From Acidimicrobiales bacterium (GTDB taxonomy: Bacteria > Actinomycetota > Acidimicrobiia > Acidimicrobiales > JADJXE01), in assembly GCA_016716005.1 (NCBI GenBank), contig JADJXE010000001.1:2679001-2743000 (forward strand): a stretch of DNA of 64,000 nucleotides, in the 5' to 3' direction. A program made the position numbers and the translations under genes. Below, in pieces: positions 31,427-39,999 of the stretch; position 1 is the stretch's first letter; the number at the start of each line of letters is the position of its first letter. Under the pieces are notes generated by a model. The model was not told the DNA's origin. It worked only from the letters and a program-made list of their open reading frames with translations, and searched no databases.

Positions 31427-32647
31427 ATGGTCGACATCCTCCGAGGGCTGCGGATCATCGAGGGCTCCGCGTTCGTCGCGGCGCCGCTCGCCGGCATGAC
31501 GCTGGCGCAGCTCGGCGCCGACGTGATCCGGTTCGATCGCCTGCGCGGCGGCCTCGACCACCACCGCTGGCCGGTCACCAGCGACGGCGAGAGCCTGTTC
31601 TGGGCCGGCCTCAACAAGGGGAAGCGCTCCATCGCGGTCGACATGACGAAGCCGGAGGGTCAGGAGATCCTCACCCGCCTCATCTGCGGTCCCGGACCGG
31701 GTGCCGGCATCTTCCTCACCAACCTCCGGGTGCGCGGCTGGATGGACTACGAGCACCTCCGGGAGCACCGCGACGACGTGATCCTGGTCACGGTGCTCGG
31801 CACCCGCCAGGGGGGTCCGGCGGTCGACTACACCGTGAACCCCGGTCTGGGCTTCCCGTACGCCACCGGCCCCGAAGGGTCGACCGAGCCCGTCTGCCAC
31901 GTGCTCCCGGCGTGGGACTGCATCACGGGGCAGATGGCGGCGCTCGGCCTGCTGGCGGCCGAGCGGCACCGCAGGCTCACGGGCCAGGGGCAGGAAGTCG
32001 ACGTCGCGCTGAAGGACGTGGGTCTGGCGATGCTGGGCGACCTCGGCATCATCGGCGAGGTGGTCGTCAACGGCGAGAACCGCCCCAAGTACGGCGACGC
32101 CCTGTACGGGGCCTACGGCCAGAGCTTCGTCACCGCCGACGGGCGGCGGGTGATGGTGATCGGGCTCACTCGACGGCAGTGGGACCTGTTGTGCGCCTGC
32201 ACCGGCCTGCAGGCCGAGCTCGACGCCCTGGGCAGGGACCTCGGGCTCGACCTGTGCCTCGAGGGGGATCGGTTCAGGGCCCGCAAGGAGATCACCGCGA
32301 TCCTCGAGCCCTGGTTCCGAGCCCGCACCGTGGAGGAGTTCGCTCCCTCGTTCGACGCGGCCGGCGTGACGTGGTCGCAGTTCCGGACCTTCGAGGAGGT
32401 GGTGCGGGACGACCCCGACTGCTCGCCCGAGAACCCGATGTTCTCGATGGTCGATCAGCCGGGGATCGGGCGGTACCCGGTGCCGGGCACGCCGCTCGAC
32501 TTCAGCGCCTTCGAGCGCACCGAGCCCGCACCGGCCGCGGTGCTGGGTGAGCACACGGACGAGATCCTGTCGACGGTGCTCGGCATGAGCGACACGGAGA
32601 TCTCGGCCCTGCACGACGCGCAGGTGGTGGGCGGCCCGCGACGCTGA
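31427..32647 (+). CDS. mct: Family III CoA-transferase, mesaconyl-CoA C1-C4 CoA transferase-like
   Basis: CoA-transferase of 406 residues. It starts MVDILRGLRIIEGSAFVAAP and shows LAQLGADVIRFD, WAGLNKGKRSIAVDM and GQEVDVALKDVGLAMLGDLG. The catalytic aspartate of family III enzymes is most likely that in VALKDVGL. Length and motifs agree with 2-methylfumaryl-CoA isomerase (Mct) of the 3-hydroxypropionate bicycle, which moves CoA within mesaconate from C1 to C4. Sequence alone does not exclude another CoA acceptor. ATG 31427 has a good ggaagg site eight bases upstream; a GTG at 31334 overlapping the lyase TGA would add 31 residues made of tandem repeats. Confidence 0.75.
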   Translation: MVDILRGLRIIEGSAFVAAPLAGMTLAQLGADVIRFDRLRGGLDHHRWPVTSDGESLFWAGLNKGKRSIAVDMTKPEGQEILTRLICGPGPGAGIFLTNLRVRGWMDYEHLREHRDDVILVTVLGTRQGGPAVDYTVNPGLGFPYATGPEGSTEPVCHVLPAWDCITGQMAALGLLAAERHRRLTGQGQEVDVALKDVGLAMLGDLGIIGEVVVNGENRPKYGDALYGAYGQSFVTADGRRVMVIGLTRRQWDLLCACTGLQAELDALGRDLGLDLCLEGDRFRARKEITAILEPWFRARTVEEFAPSFDAAGVTWSQFRTFEEVVRDDPDCSPENPMFSMVDQPGIGRYPVPGTPLDFSAFERTEPAPAAVLGEHTDEILSTVLGMSDTEISALHDAQVVGGPRR

Positions 32648-32719
32648 TCCGCCGTCGAGCGCGTCGTCGCCCAGCCACCGACCGCCGGGGTGGCACCCGC
32701 TGCGGGGGTCGGGTTCGGG

Positions 32720-34198
32720 TCAGAGCCCGCGCTGCACGGCGATGCGGCCGTCCTTCTCGGCTCGCACGAGGGCGTCGTAGTCGCGCTCGTTCTGGTCGGC
32801 GTAGGCCTCGGAGAACTCGGCGACGGCCCGGTCGAAGGTGTCGCCCGCACCCAGGTACGAGGCGATGGCGATGCGGTCGCCGGACCGGGCGTGGGCCCGA
32901 GCCAGCGTCCAGCCGCACAGGTTGCCGTAGAGAGCCATGACGGCCGGGGTCATGGCCTCGACCAGCGCGCTGCCCTTCCAGTCGCGCAGCTGGCGGACGT
33001 AGTAGTCCCGCTCGACGCCGTCGTGGCCGACGACGCGGTCCCACCCGAGGAAGATGTCGCTGTTCGCCTGCATGAGGTGCTGGCCGTGCACGACGCGCTC
33101 GCCGTTGGAGCGGTAGCGGCTCGGCCCGACGAACGGCTCCAGCACGGAAGCCTGCGCCTCCTTGGCCTGCAGGAAGAGAGGGTCGCCGTCGTCGCGGCCG
33201 AACATCAGCAGGATCCAGGCCCTCGTGCCGACGCTGCCCACGCCCACGACCTTCCGGGCGACGTGAGCCAGCTGGAAGTCCTCGAGCAGGTGGCGGCGGT
33301 CGCTCTGCAGCGTGCGGCGGTAGCTCCGCAGCACCGCTCGCAGGGTCTCCATGATCTGCTCGCGCTCCATCCCCTCGAGGAGCTCCTCGATCGGTTGGAT
33401 GAGGGGCGGGTCGCTGATGATGCGCCGCTCGCCGTCGACGACGTGGGTGAGTTTGTCGAGAGCCTGGACGCTGTCGCGCGTGCGGGCCTTGGCCACGTTG
33501 GCCGCGCTCCGCTTCCGGGTGGCGGGGTCGATCTTCGGCTGCTCCAGCTGCTGCTGGAGGAACGCCTCGAGCTCGATGTGCGAGTACCACACCGCGAGGT
33601 TGGCCATGCCGGCGAACTCCCGCATGGCCGAGCGGTACGCGCCGAGCAGGGCCAGGACCGCCTTCTTGCGCTCCCTGAGCGAGTACCCGTTGTCACGTCC
33701 GGCGATGGCGAAGCTGGCGGCGAGGCGCTTGACGTCCCACTCCCACGGGCCGGGGAGGGTCTCGTCGAAGTCGTTGATGCCGAAGACGAGGCGCCGCTCG
33801 GGCGAGGCGAACGCGCCGAAGTTCATGAGGTGCGCGTCGCCGCAGGCCTGCACGGTGAGCCCGGAGCGCGGGGTGGCGGCGAGGTCGCTGGCCATGACGA
33901 GCGCCGCCCCGCGGTAGAACGTGAACGGCGACACCAGCATCCGGCCGTAGCGGATGGGCACCAGCTCGGGGACCCGCGTGGCGGTCTGGCTCTCCAGCAG
34001 CTCGACGGGGTCGCGCCGGAGCGGGCCGGGCGTGAAGCCGGCGTGGCTCGACCGCGGCACCTCACTGCGGGCCGCCTTGCCCCGGGCCGCGCGCTGCTCG
34101 GTGGTGAGGTGGGGCACCACCTTGCCGTGCTCGTAGCGCATGCCCTCGGGGAGGGGAGCGGACTCGTCCTCCCCGTCGTCCAGGATCACGCTCTGCAT
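32720..34198 (-). CDS. DUF2252 family protein
   Basis: A 492-residue protein with the DUF2252 pattern: SHAGFTPGPLRRDPVELLES, RYGRMLVSPFTFYRGAA, VQACGDAHLMNFGAF, FGINDFDETLPGPWEWDVKR and VVGVGSVGTRAW. The GDAHLxNFG and NDFDE elements resemble the catalytic loop and metal site of aminoglycoside-phosphotransferase/kinase folds, so a kinase-like activity is plausible but unproven. ATG at 34198 follows a gggagg Shine-Dalgarno, and a TACGGT box lies about 30 bases upstream. It stands convergent to the mesaconate cluster with no operon partner. Confidence 0.88.
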   Translation of the reverse strand: MQSVILDDGEDESAPLPEGMRYEHGKVVPHLTTEQRAARGKAARSEVPRSSHAGFTPGPLRRDPVELLESQTATRVPELVPIRYGRMLVSPFTFYRGAALVMASDLAATPRSGLTVQACGDAHLMNFGAFASPERRLVFGINDFDETLPGPWEWDVKRLAASFAIAGRDNGYSLRERKKAVLALLGAYRSAMREFAGMANLAVWYSHIELEAFLQQQLEQPKIDPATRKRSAANVAKARTRDSVQALDKLTHVVDGERRIISDPPLIQPIEELLEGMEREQIMETLRAVLRSYRRTLQSDRRHLLEDFQLAHVARKVVGVGSVGTRAWILLMFGRDDGDPLFLQAKEAQASVLEPFVGPSRYRSNGERVVHGQHLMQANSDIFLGWDRVVGHDGVERDYYVRQLRDWKGSALVEAMTPAVMALYGNLCGWTLARAHARSGDRIAIASYLGAGDTFDRAVAEFSEAYADQNERDYDALVRAEKDGRIAVQRGL

Positions 34199-34230
34199 GC
34201 CTGTCGCCTCCCTGTGGTCCGCGGCGCCAC

Positions 34231-34236
34231 CGTAGA
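34231..34236 (-). promoter_or_regulatory. -10 box (TACGGT) for the DUF2252 gene
   Basis: TACGGT on the minus strand, 32 bases before the ATG. This is one of the few genes here with a normal leader and Shine-Dalgarno. Confidence 0.35.
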
Positions 34237-34276
34237 CCCCGGATGTCGCCGAGGGAGCGGCGCGCCCGCCGGTGCG

Positions 34277-34302
34277 TGCCGGTGCCGGTGCCGGTGCCGG
34301 TG
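34277..34302 (+). repeat. TGCCGG hexanucleotide tandem repeat (about four copies)
   Basis: Four perfect copies of tgccgg in the intergenic region between the divergent DUF2252 and TudS-related genes. The 34199-34452 stretch contains no gene with a convincing start. Confidence 0.65.
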
Positions 34303-34452
34303 GCCTCGATGGGACCTTCGCCTCTTGCCGCGTCGGTTCGGCGGGAACGGAGTCAGGGGGTGGGTGAGCGTCGCGTCGGGCTTCGTCGGCGGGAGCGGCG
34401 CGGTCGGGTGGATCGACTCCGGTCGGGGCTCTCCGACGACCGCAGCGGTCGG

Positions 34453-35127
34453 GTGGTGTTCGTGTCGCACTGCCTGCTCAACGAGAACACCCGCTACCTG
34501 GGCGGCGCCTTCCGGCCGGGTGCGGTCGTCGAGGTGGTGGAGCCGTTCCTACGCGACGGCACCGGCATCTGCCAGATGCCCTGTCCCGAGCAGGCGGCGT
34601 GGGGTGGGGTGCTGAAGCGGCACCTGCTGCACGTCTACGGCCGTCGTCACCTCCGGCCGGTCGTCCGGGCCGCGCTGCCGCTGCTGCTCGCGGTCACCCG
34701 GCTCCGGTACCGGCGGCTGGCCGCCCGGGTCGCCCGGCAGGTCTCCGACTACGTGACCGACGGCTTCGAGGTGGTCGGCATCGTCGGGGTGGGCGCCTCG
34801 CCCAGCTGCGGGGTGGCCACGACCCTCGACGTGACGTCGTCCCTCGGCGCGGTCGCCGGCTGCCCGCCGGGCTGCCTCGACCGCCGCTGGATGAACGAGC
34901 ACGTCGTGGCGGCCGCCGCCCGGCCCGGCCGGGGTCTGTTCGTCGAGGCGCTCGACCGCGCCCTCGACCGCCGTGGCCTGTCCGTCGCCTGGTTCGAGCA
35001 CGACCTGCGCAGCGAGTGGCCCGAGTCGCCGGTGCCGGCCGGCGCCAGGCCGGTGCGCCGGTCAGGTGGAGCGCTCGCGGACGACGCGGGCGATGTCGAT
35101 GTGGCGGGTGGCGCGGAGCGCCGGTAG
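34453..35127 (+). CDS. TudS-related putative desulfidase (DUF523-like)
   Basis: A 224-residue protein starting VVFVSHCLLNENTRYLGG, with further conserved cysteine motifs GICQMPCPEQAAWGG, GASPSCGVATTLD and AGCPPGCLD. The cysteine layout matches proteins related to thiouracil desulfidase TudS, which hold a [4Fe-4S] cluster through three cysteines. Desulfuration of a thio-compound is therefore plausible. No signal peptide. The GTG at 34453 (or 34456) is chosen because the family begins at this strand; sequence upstream in frame is arginine-rich and probably untranslated. The last 66 bases overlap the convergent permease gene, and the C-terminal ADDAGDVDVAGGAERR is antisense to it. Confidence 0.75.
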   Translation: MVFVSHCLLNENTRYLGGAFRPGAVVEVVEPFLRDGTGICQMPCPEQAAWGGVLKRHLLHVYGRRHLRPVVRAALPLLLAVTRLRYRRLAARVARQVSDYVTDGFEVVGIVGVGASPSCGVATTLDVTSSLGAVAGCPPGCLDRRWMNEHVVAAAARPGRGLFVEALDRALDRRGLSVAWFEHDLRSEWPESPVPAGARPVRRSGGALADDAGDVDVAGGAERR

Positions 35128-37413
35128 CTGGGCGAGGGCCGCGGCGACGGCGACGGCTGCCGCGGCGATCAGGGGGGTGGCGGGGCGGAGCTGGAGGCTC
35201 CAGTGGTAGCCCTGGGTCTGGTACGTCGCCATGAACCAGCGGGCGAGCTGCCATCCCGCGAGCAGGCCGAGCGGGAGGGCGAGAGCGGTGAGGAGCAGGT
35301 TCTCGCCGGCGACGAGGCGGGCGGTGAGCCGGCGACTCATGCCGGCGGCGTTGAGGGCGCCGATCTCCGCGGTCCGCTCGGCCACGTTGGCGGCCATGGC
35401 GTTGTACAGCAGGGCTGCGCTCATGAGCGCACCGAAGGCGAGCATGAGGCCGACGAGCGTGTCGTAGAGGCGGAACGCGTCGCGCATCGCGGCCTCGAGG
35501 TTCTCGGTGTCGAGGTAGCCGGTGACGCCGGGGAGCGCGCTGATCCTGGCCTCGGCGTCGGCCCGATCGGCGCCCGGGACCAGCCGCAGCAGCGCGCCGG
35601 TCGCCGTGTCGTCGCCGAGCTCGCGCTGGAGCTCGTCGAGGGAGATGTAGGCGACCGCGGCCATGGGTTCGTCGACGAAGCCGGCGACCCGCTCCTGCAG
35701 CTGCCGGCCGGTGCCGGGGAGGGTCAGGGTGACGACGTCGCCGGCCCGGACACCCAGCGTGTCGCGGAGGCCGATGCCGAGCAGGACCCCGTCGTCGGGG
35801 AGCGTCCGCTCGTGGCCGCCGGGCTCGGTGAAGCGGTGCATCGTGGTCGTCGGGGGGAAGGCGAGCAGCAGGGTGTCGTAGCGGGTGTCGCCGGCCGTGA
35901 GGACGGCGTCGAACTGGCCGGTGCGCTCCACGGCGGCCACGGCCGGGTCGGCCGCCACCCCCTCGAGGGTGGCGTCGGCGGCGCCGGCTGCCAGCTGGAG
36001 CCGGGCGTCCTCGGTCTGGGTCTCGTGGAACTGGCGGTCGAGGACGCTGCTCAGGGTGTCGCGCAGGCCCCAGAAGACCAGCATCAGGCAGATGGCGATG
36101 ACGACCCCCACGATCGTGAACGCGGCGCGGCGGCGGTTGCGCCCCACGCCGCGCAGCACCATCCGCCAGCGGGCCGGCAGCCGGCGCAGGGGGGGCATCA
36201 GCCGTTCGGCCAGGCTGGGGCCGCCCCGGCCCGTGGGGGCCTCGGCGCGCATCGCCTCTGCCGGCGAGAGCCGCGCCGCCCGGCGGGCGGGGAACCCGGC
36301 GGCGACGAGGGCGGCGGCCACCCCGACGAGCACGCCGACGGCCGGCGTGCGCCCGTCGATAGTGACCACGTGCAGGGGGAGGCCCAGCGCCTGGGTGTAC
36401 TGGGACGCGAACCAGCCGCCGAGGGCCACGCCGGCGACGGCGCCCGGCAGGGCGCCGGCCAGGCCGGCGAGGGCGCCGTAGCCCAGGAAGTGGCCGACGA
36501 CGCGCCGCCGGGGGATCCCGTCGGCCAGGAACGTCCCGATGGTCGAGCGCTGCGCGTACACCAGGCGGCTCAGCAGGATGTACGTGCCCAGGCTGGCGGC
36601 CGCCAGGAACAGCAGCGGGAACAGCACGGAGAACTGGCCGACGGCGTCCACGTCGGCCGCCAGTGCACCCACCGAGGGCTGCTCGGCGCGGGCGGTGACC
36701 TCGAACGAGCCGGCGCGGTCGGCGAGCGCGGCGACGTCGTCGTCGATGGTCGCGGCCGCCCGCCGGTCGGTGGCGAAGACCGCGAGCTGGGGTGTGGCCT
36801 GCGGGGCGACCGACCGGGTGAGCGGCTCGGGGGCGAAGAGCACGCCGAACAGCTCGGGCGTGGTGAGGATCTCCTGGCGGCTCCGGGCCGGCCACAGGTA
36901 CTCGGCCGACGTGGCCACGCCGGCCACCCGGACCGACCGCCACCCCTCCGGGGCCATGACCTCGAGCGTGCTGCCGGGGCCGAGGCCGAAGTGGTCGGCG
37001 AGGTGCTGCTCGACGAGCACCTCGCCGGGCCCGGGCATGGCGCCGGTGCGCACGTCGACCTGGTTCACCGCCGGCTGGCCGGACGCGGGCAGGCTGACCA
37101 CCCGGCCCAGCAGCTTGTGCCCACCGGCGAGGCGGAACGGCACGTCGGCCTGCAGCCTCGCCTCGACCAGCGGCCGGCCGTCCAGGGCCCGAACGTCGGG
37201 GGCCAGCAGGTCCGCGCCGCGGCCGGTGACGACGACGTCGGCCAGGTGCAGGTCGGCGTACACCCGGTCGAAGGACCGTCGGAGGTTCCGGTAGGCGTCG
37301 CTGGCCCCCCCGTAGACGGCCACACCGAGCGCGATCGTGACGGCGACGGCGACGAACTGACCCTTGTGGCGCCACACGTCCCGGCGCAGCTTGCGCGACA
37401 GGATGCTCACCAT
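35062..37413 (-). CDS. ABC transporter permease, FtsX/MacB type (two FtsX domains)
   Basis: Membrane protein of 783 residues. An N-terminal helix (about 17-38, FVAVAVTIALGVAVYGG) is followed by a large extracytoplasmic MacB-like domain. A first FtsX domain spans about 255-385 with three helices, then comes a second extracytoplasmic domain, and a second FtsX domain sits at the C-terminus (about 655-775). It ends in ALRATRHIDIARVVRERST. The two-FtsX layout is typical of lipoprotein/lipid or drug export permeases of Gram-positive bacteria. ATG 37413 overlaps the ATPase stop (atggtga), so the pair is one operon. The longer upstream frame is antisense-like filler and is rejected. Confidence 0.9.
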   Translation of the reverse strand: MVSILSRKLRRDVWRHKGQFVAVAVTIALGVAVYGGASDAYRNLRRSFDRVYADLHLADVVVTGRGADLLAPDVRALDGRPLVEARLQADVPFRLAGGHKLLGRVVSLPASGQPAVNQVDVRTGAMPGPGEVLVEQHLADHFGLGPGSTLEVMAPEGWRSVRVAGVATSAEYLWPARSRQEILTTPELFGVLFAPEPLTRSVAPQATPQLAVFATDRRAAATIDDDVAALADRAGSFEVTARAEQPSVGALAADVDAVGQFSVLFPLLFLAAASLGTYILLSRLVYAQRSTIGTFLADGIPRRRVVGHFLGYGALAGLAGALPGAVAGVALGGWFASQYTQALGLPLHVVTIDGRTPAVGVLVGVAAALVAAGFPARRAARLSPAEAMRAEAPTGRGGPSLAERLMPPLRRLPARWRMVLRGVGRNRRRAAFTIVGVVIAICLMLVFWGLRDTLSSVLDRQFHETQTEDARLQLAAGAADATLEGVAADPAVAAVERTGQFDAVLTAGDTRYDTLLLAFPPTTTMHRFTEPGGHERTLPDDGVLLGIGLRDTLGVRAGDVVTLTLPGTGRQLQERVAGFVDEPMAAVAYISLDELQRELGDDTATGALLRLVPGADRADAEARISALPGVTGYLDTENLEAAMRDAFRLYDTLVGLMLAFGALMSAALLYNAMAANVAERTAEIGALNAAGMSRRLTARLVAGENLLLTALALPLGLLAGWQLARWFMATYQTQGYHWSLQLRPATPLIAAAAVAVAAALAQLPALRATRHIDIARVVRERST

Positions 37414-38255
37414 TCGAGCCGCTCGGCGTCGATCGGGGCTGCGACCTCCTCGTCGGAGGCGATCACCCCGGAGTGCATGCGCACCACTCGGTCGGCCATC
37501 GCCGCGATGGCGCTGTTGTGGGTGACGAGCAGCACCGTGTGGTGGCCCTCCCGGCTCAGGGCCCGGAGCAGGGCGAGGACCTGGCGGCCGGTCCCGAGGT
37601 CGAGTGACCCGGTGGGCTCGTCGCACAGGAGCAGCGGTGGCTCCTTGACCACGGCGCGAGCGATGGCGACCCGCTGCTGCTCACCGCCCGACAGCTGGCC
37701 GGGGTAGCGGTGCAGCAGGTGCGCCAGGCCCACGTGCTCGAGGGCCAGGGCGCTGCGGGCCTCGGCGTCGGGTCCGGTCAGCTCGGCGATCAGCTGGACG
37801 TTCTCCAGGGCGCTCAGCGTCGGTACCAGGTTGAAGAACTGGAACACGAAGCCGATCTGGTGGCGCCGGTAGTCGGCCCGCCCGTCGTCGTCCAGCGCCG
37901 TGACGTCCTGCCCGGCCACCAGCACCCGGCCCGCCGACGGTCGCTCGATGGCGCCGACCACGTTCAGCAGGGTGGTCTTCCCCGAACCGCTGGGCCCGAG
38001 CAGCACCACGAACTCGCCCGGCATCACCCGGAGCCCGACGTCTCGGAGAGCATGCACGGCGACGTCACCCTCCCCGTAGACCTTGCCGAGCCCGTCGAGC
38101 AGCACGGCCGGCGCCCCCGACGCCGCAGCCGCCACCGCTCGGGCCTCCAGCTCGGCCTGCCGGGCGCGGCCAACCTCTGTGGCCGAATCGGTCGCCGTCG
38201 CTCTCATGGCCGTGTCGCGGCAGGAGAGCCGCGACAACTCACCTCTGACGTCCAT
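37407..38255 (-). CDS. ABC transporter ATP-binding protein (MacB/LolD type)
   Basis: ATPase of 282 residues with Walker A GPSGSGKTTLLN, Q-loop FVFQFFNLVPTLSALENV, signature LSGGEQQRVAIARA, Walker B LLLCDEPTGSLD and H-loop LLVTHNSA. The FFNLVPTLSALENV segment is characteristic of the MacB/LolD group that works with FtsX permeases such as the one downstream. About 55 extra N-terminal residues precede the domain. ATG 38255 is the outermost start; ATG 38207 (MRATATDSATEV) is also possible. Confidence 0.92.
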   Translation of the reverse strand: MDVRGELSRLSCRDTAMRATATDSATEVGRARQAELEARAVAAAASGAPAVLLDGLGKVYGEGDVAVHALRDVGLRVMPGEFVVLLGPSGSGKTTLLNVVGAIERPSAGRVLVAGQDVTALDDDGRADYRRHQIGFVFQFFNLVPTLSALENVQLIAELTGPDAEARSALALEHVGLAHLLHRYPGQLSGGEQQRVAIARAVVKEPPLLLCDEPTGSLDLGTGRQVLALLRALSREGHHTVLLVTHNSAIAAMADRVVRMHSGVIASDEEVAAPIDAERLEW

Positions 38256-38431
38256 GAGACCACGACGGCTCCCGCGCCACCAGAGCCCGGCGCCCCGCCG
38301 ATGCGGCGGCGCCCGTCGAGGGCCGGTCGAGGGCCTCGGCGCCCCCGCCCGCAGCGCCCGCCGCGCCGGGGCGGGAGGGCCCGGGCCGGTGTGGCCGCCC
38401 AGGGCGACCGCCGCGTGGGAACCTCGGGGCC

Positions 38432-38761
38432 ATGGCGTGGCTGCTGCGAGACGGAGGGGTGCTGGCCGCCCTCGAGATCGCCGACACCCGCCGGGCGCGC
38501 CGGCGGGGCCTGCTGGGGCGTGACCGCATCCAGGGGGCGCTGCTCCTCCGCCCGGCCCGGGCGGTGCACACGATCGGCATGCGCTTCCCGATCGACGTCG
38601 CCTTCGTCACCGCCGACGGGCTCGTGCTCGACGTGGTGACCATGCGCCGGTACCGGCTCGGCCGTCCCCGGCTCCGGGCGCGGGCAGTGGTCGAGGCCGA
38701 GGCCGGCGCCTTCGCCCGGTGGCGGCTGCTGCCGGGCGACGTCGTCGAGATCCGCGGATGA
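38432..38761 (+). CDS. DUF192 family protein
   Basis: A 109-residue protein with the DUF192 core: RRRGLLGRDRIQGALLLRPA, VHTIGMRFPIDVAFV, VTMRRYRLGRPRL and VEAEAGAFARWRLLPGDVVEI. It lacks the secretion signal seen in many relatives, so it is probably cytoplasmic. Function unknown. It ends five bases before rsmI and is likely co-transcribed with it. No TANNNT box is evident before its ATG, unlike its neighbours. Confidence 0.88.
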   Translation: MAWLLRDGGVLAALEIADTRRARRRGLLGRDRIQGALLLRPARAVHTIGMRFPIDVAFVTADGLVLDVVTMRRYRLGRPRLRARAVVEAEAGAFARWRLLPGDVVEIRG

Positions 38762-38765
38762 GCCC

Positions 38766-39614
38766 GTGAGCCGCGGCCGCCTCGTGCTCGTGTCGACACC
38801 CATCGGCAACCTGCAGGACCTGTCGCCGCGAGCCGTCGAGGCCCTGGCCGGTGCCGACGCCGTCGCCTGCGAGGACACCCGACGGACCGGGCGGCTGCTG
38901 GAGCACGCCGGGGTGTCGCGGCCCCGCCTGCTGGTGGTGAACGAGCACACCGAGGCCCGCCAGGTGCCCGAGGTGCTGGCCCTGCTGGCCGCCGGTCGCA
39001 CGGTGGCGGTGGTCACCGACGCCGGGACGCCCGGGATCTCCGACCCGGGCGAGCGGCTCGTGCGCGCCGCGGTGGCGGCCGGTCACGACGTGTCCGTCGT
39101 GCCGGGCCCGTCGGCCGCGCTGGCCGCGCTGGTGGTGAGCGGCCTGCCCACCGGCCGCTTCTGCGTGGAGGCGTTCCTCCCCCGGTCGGGCTCGGCGCGC
39201 ACGGAGCGGCTCGGGGCGGTGGCGGCCGAGCGTCGCACCACCGTGCTGTTCGAGGCCCCCCACCGGTTGGCCCGCACCCTCGGCGACCTGGCCGCGACGG
39301 CCGGCGGTGACCGCCGGGTCGTGGTGGTGCGCGAGCTCACCAAGCTGTTCGAGCAGGTCTGGCGGGGCACCCTCGCCGAGGCGGTGGCGTGGGTGGCCGA
39401 GGTGCCGCCGCGGGGCGAGGTCACCCTCGTGCTGGAGGGGGCCCCGGAGCCGGCCCCCCCGGGCCCCGCCTCGATCGAGGCCGCCCTGCGCGAGCGGCTG
39501 GCCGGGGGCGCCGACCGCAAGGTGGCGGTGGCCGAGGTGGCCAGAGCGCTGGGCGTGCCCAAGCGCGAGGTGTACGACCTGGCCGTGCGACTCGACCGAG
39601 ACGCCCGCGGCTGA
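38766..39614 (+). CDS. rsmI: 16S rRNA (cytidine1402-2'-O)-methyltransferase
   Basis: Tetrapyrrole-methylase-fold RNA methyltransferase of 282 residues, full length. Motifs are LVSTPIGNLQDLSPRAVEAL, CEDTRRTGRLL, VVTDAGTPGISDPGERLV, VVPGPSAALAALVVSGLPT and FEAPHRLARTLGDL. It modifies the P-site nucleotide C1402 of 16S rRNA. The C-terminal helical domain ends KREVYDLAVRLDRD. The GTG start is placed directly before SRGRLVLVSTPIGN. It heads the rsmI-metG-tatD-rsmA-ispE block, whose order is conserved in actinobacteria. Confidence 0.95.
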   Translation: MSRGRLVLVSTPIGNLQDLSPRAVEALAGADAVACEDTRRTGRLLEHAGVSRPRLLVVNEHTEARQVPEVLALLAAGRTVAVVTDAGTPGISDPGERLVRAAVAAGHDVSVVPGPSAALAALVVSGLPTGRFCVEAFLPRSGSARTERLGAVAAERRTTVLFEAPHRLARTLGDLAATAGGDRRVVVVRELTKLFEQVWRGTLAEAVAWVAEVPPRGEVTLVLEGAPEPAPPGPASIEAALRERLAGGADRKVAVAEVARALGVPKREVYDLAVRLDRDARG

Positions 39615-39634
39615 GCGCCACGGCGGCGCACCGG

Positions 39635-39640
39635 TAGCGT
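39635..39640 (+). promoter_or_regulatory. -10 box (TAGCGT) for the 99-residue hypothetical gene
   Basis: TAGCGT ends six bases before the GTG at 39647. Confidence 0.45.
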
Positions 39641-39646
39641 GACGGG

Positions 39647-39946
39647 GTGGTGCCCGGCGACCTCGGCGAGGTGTACGACCCCGACACCCTCGCGGCCATC
39701 GACGCATGGGAGCCGCCCCGGGAGCCGGGCGCCGCGACCCGCCTCGTCGGGGGGTGGCGAGCGCGCTTCACCGGGGGCGCCCTGCTCACCGCGGTGGCAC
39801 TGGGGCTCCAGGAGGTCTTCGAACCCCCGAGGCCGGCCGAGATCGTCGAGGTCGACCCGTGGGAGCGCACCCCGGTCGACGCCTGGGTCCGGTTCTGCTG
39901 GCACCCCGACCCCCGGCTGTCGGTCGCGCTCGTCACCCCGCGCTGA
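39647..39946 (+). CDS. Small hypothetical protein between rsmI and metG
   Basis: A 99-residue acidic protein, not recognised as a named family. It reads GEVYDPDTLAAIDAWEPPRE, then FTGGALLTAVALGLQEVFEP with a short hydrophobic helix, then AEIVEVDPWERTPVDAWVRF and CWHPDPRLSVALV. Its own TAGCGT box and clean codon use support a real gene. Two GTG codons (39647 and 39650) are possible starts. Its position between two conserved translation genes suggests an actinobacteria-specific accessory. Confidence 0.7.
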   Translation: MVPGDLGEVYDPDTLAAIDAWEPPREPGAATRLVGGWRARFTGGALLTAVALGLQEVFEPPRPAEIVEVDPWERTPVDAWVRFCWHPDPRLSVALVTPR

Positions 39947-39987
39947 GCCGCCGAGGAATGCCGGGCGGGGCCCCGGAGGGGGGTCGG

Positions 39988-39993
39988 TAGTGT
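39988..39993 (+). promoter_or_regulatory. -10 box (TAGTGT) for metG
   Basis: TAGTGT ends six bases before the metG GTG. Confidence 0.45.
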
Positions 39994-39999
39994 GAGCCC

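Noticed and set aside
34277..34302. Hexamer repeat considered as a CRISPR or iteron array
   Set aside because: Units are contiguous without spacers and only four copies; a simple repeat.
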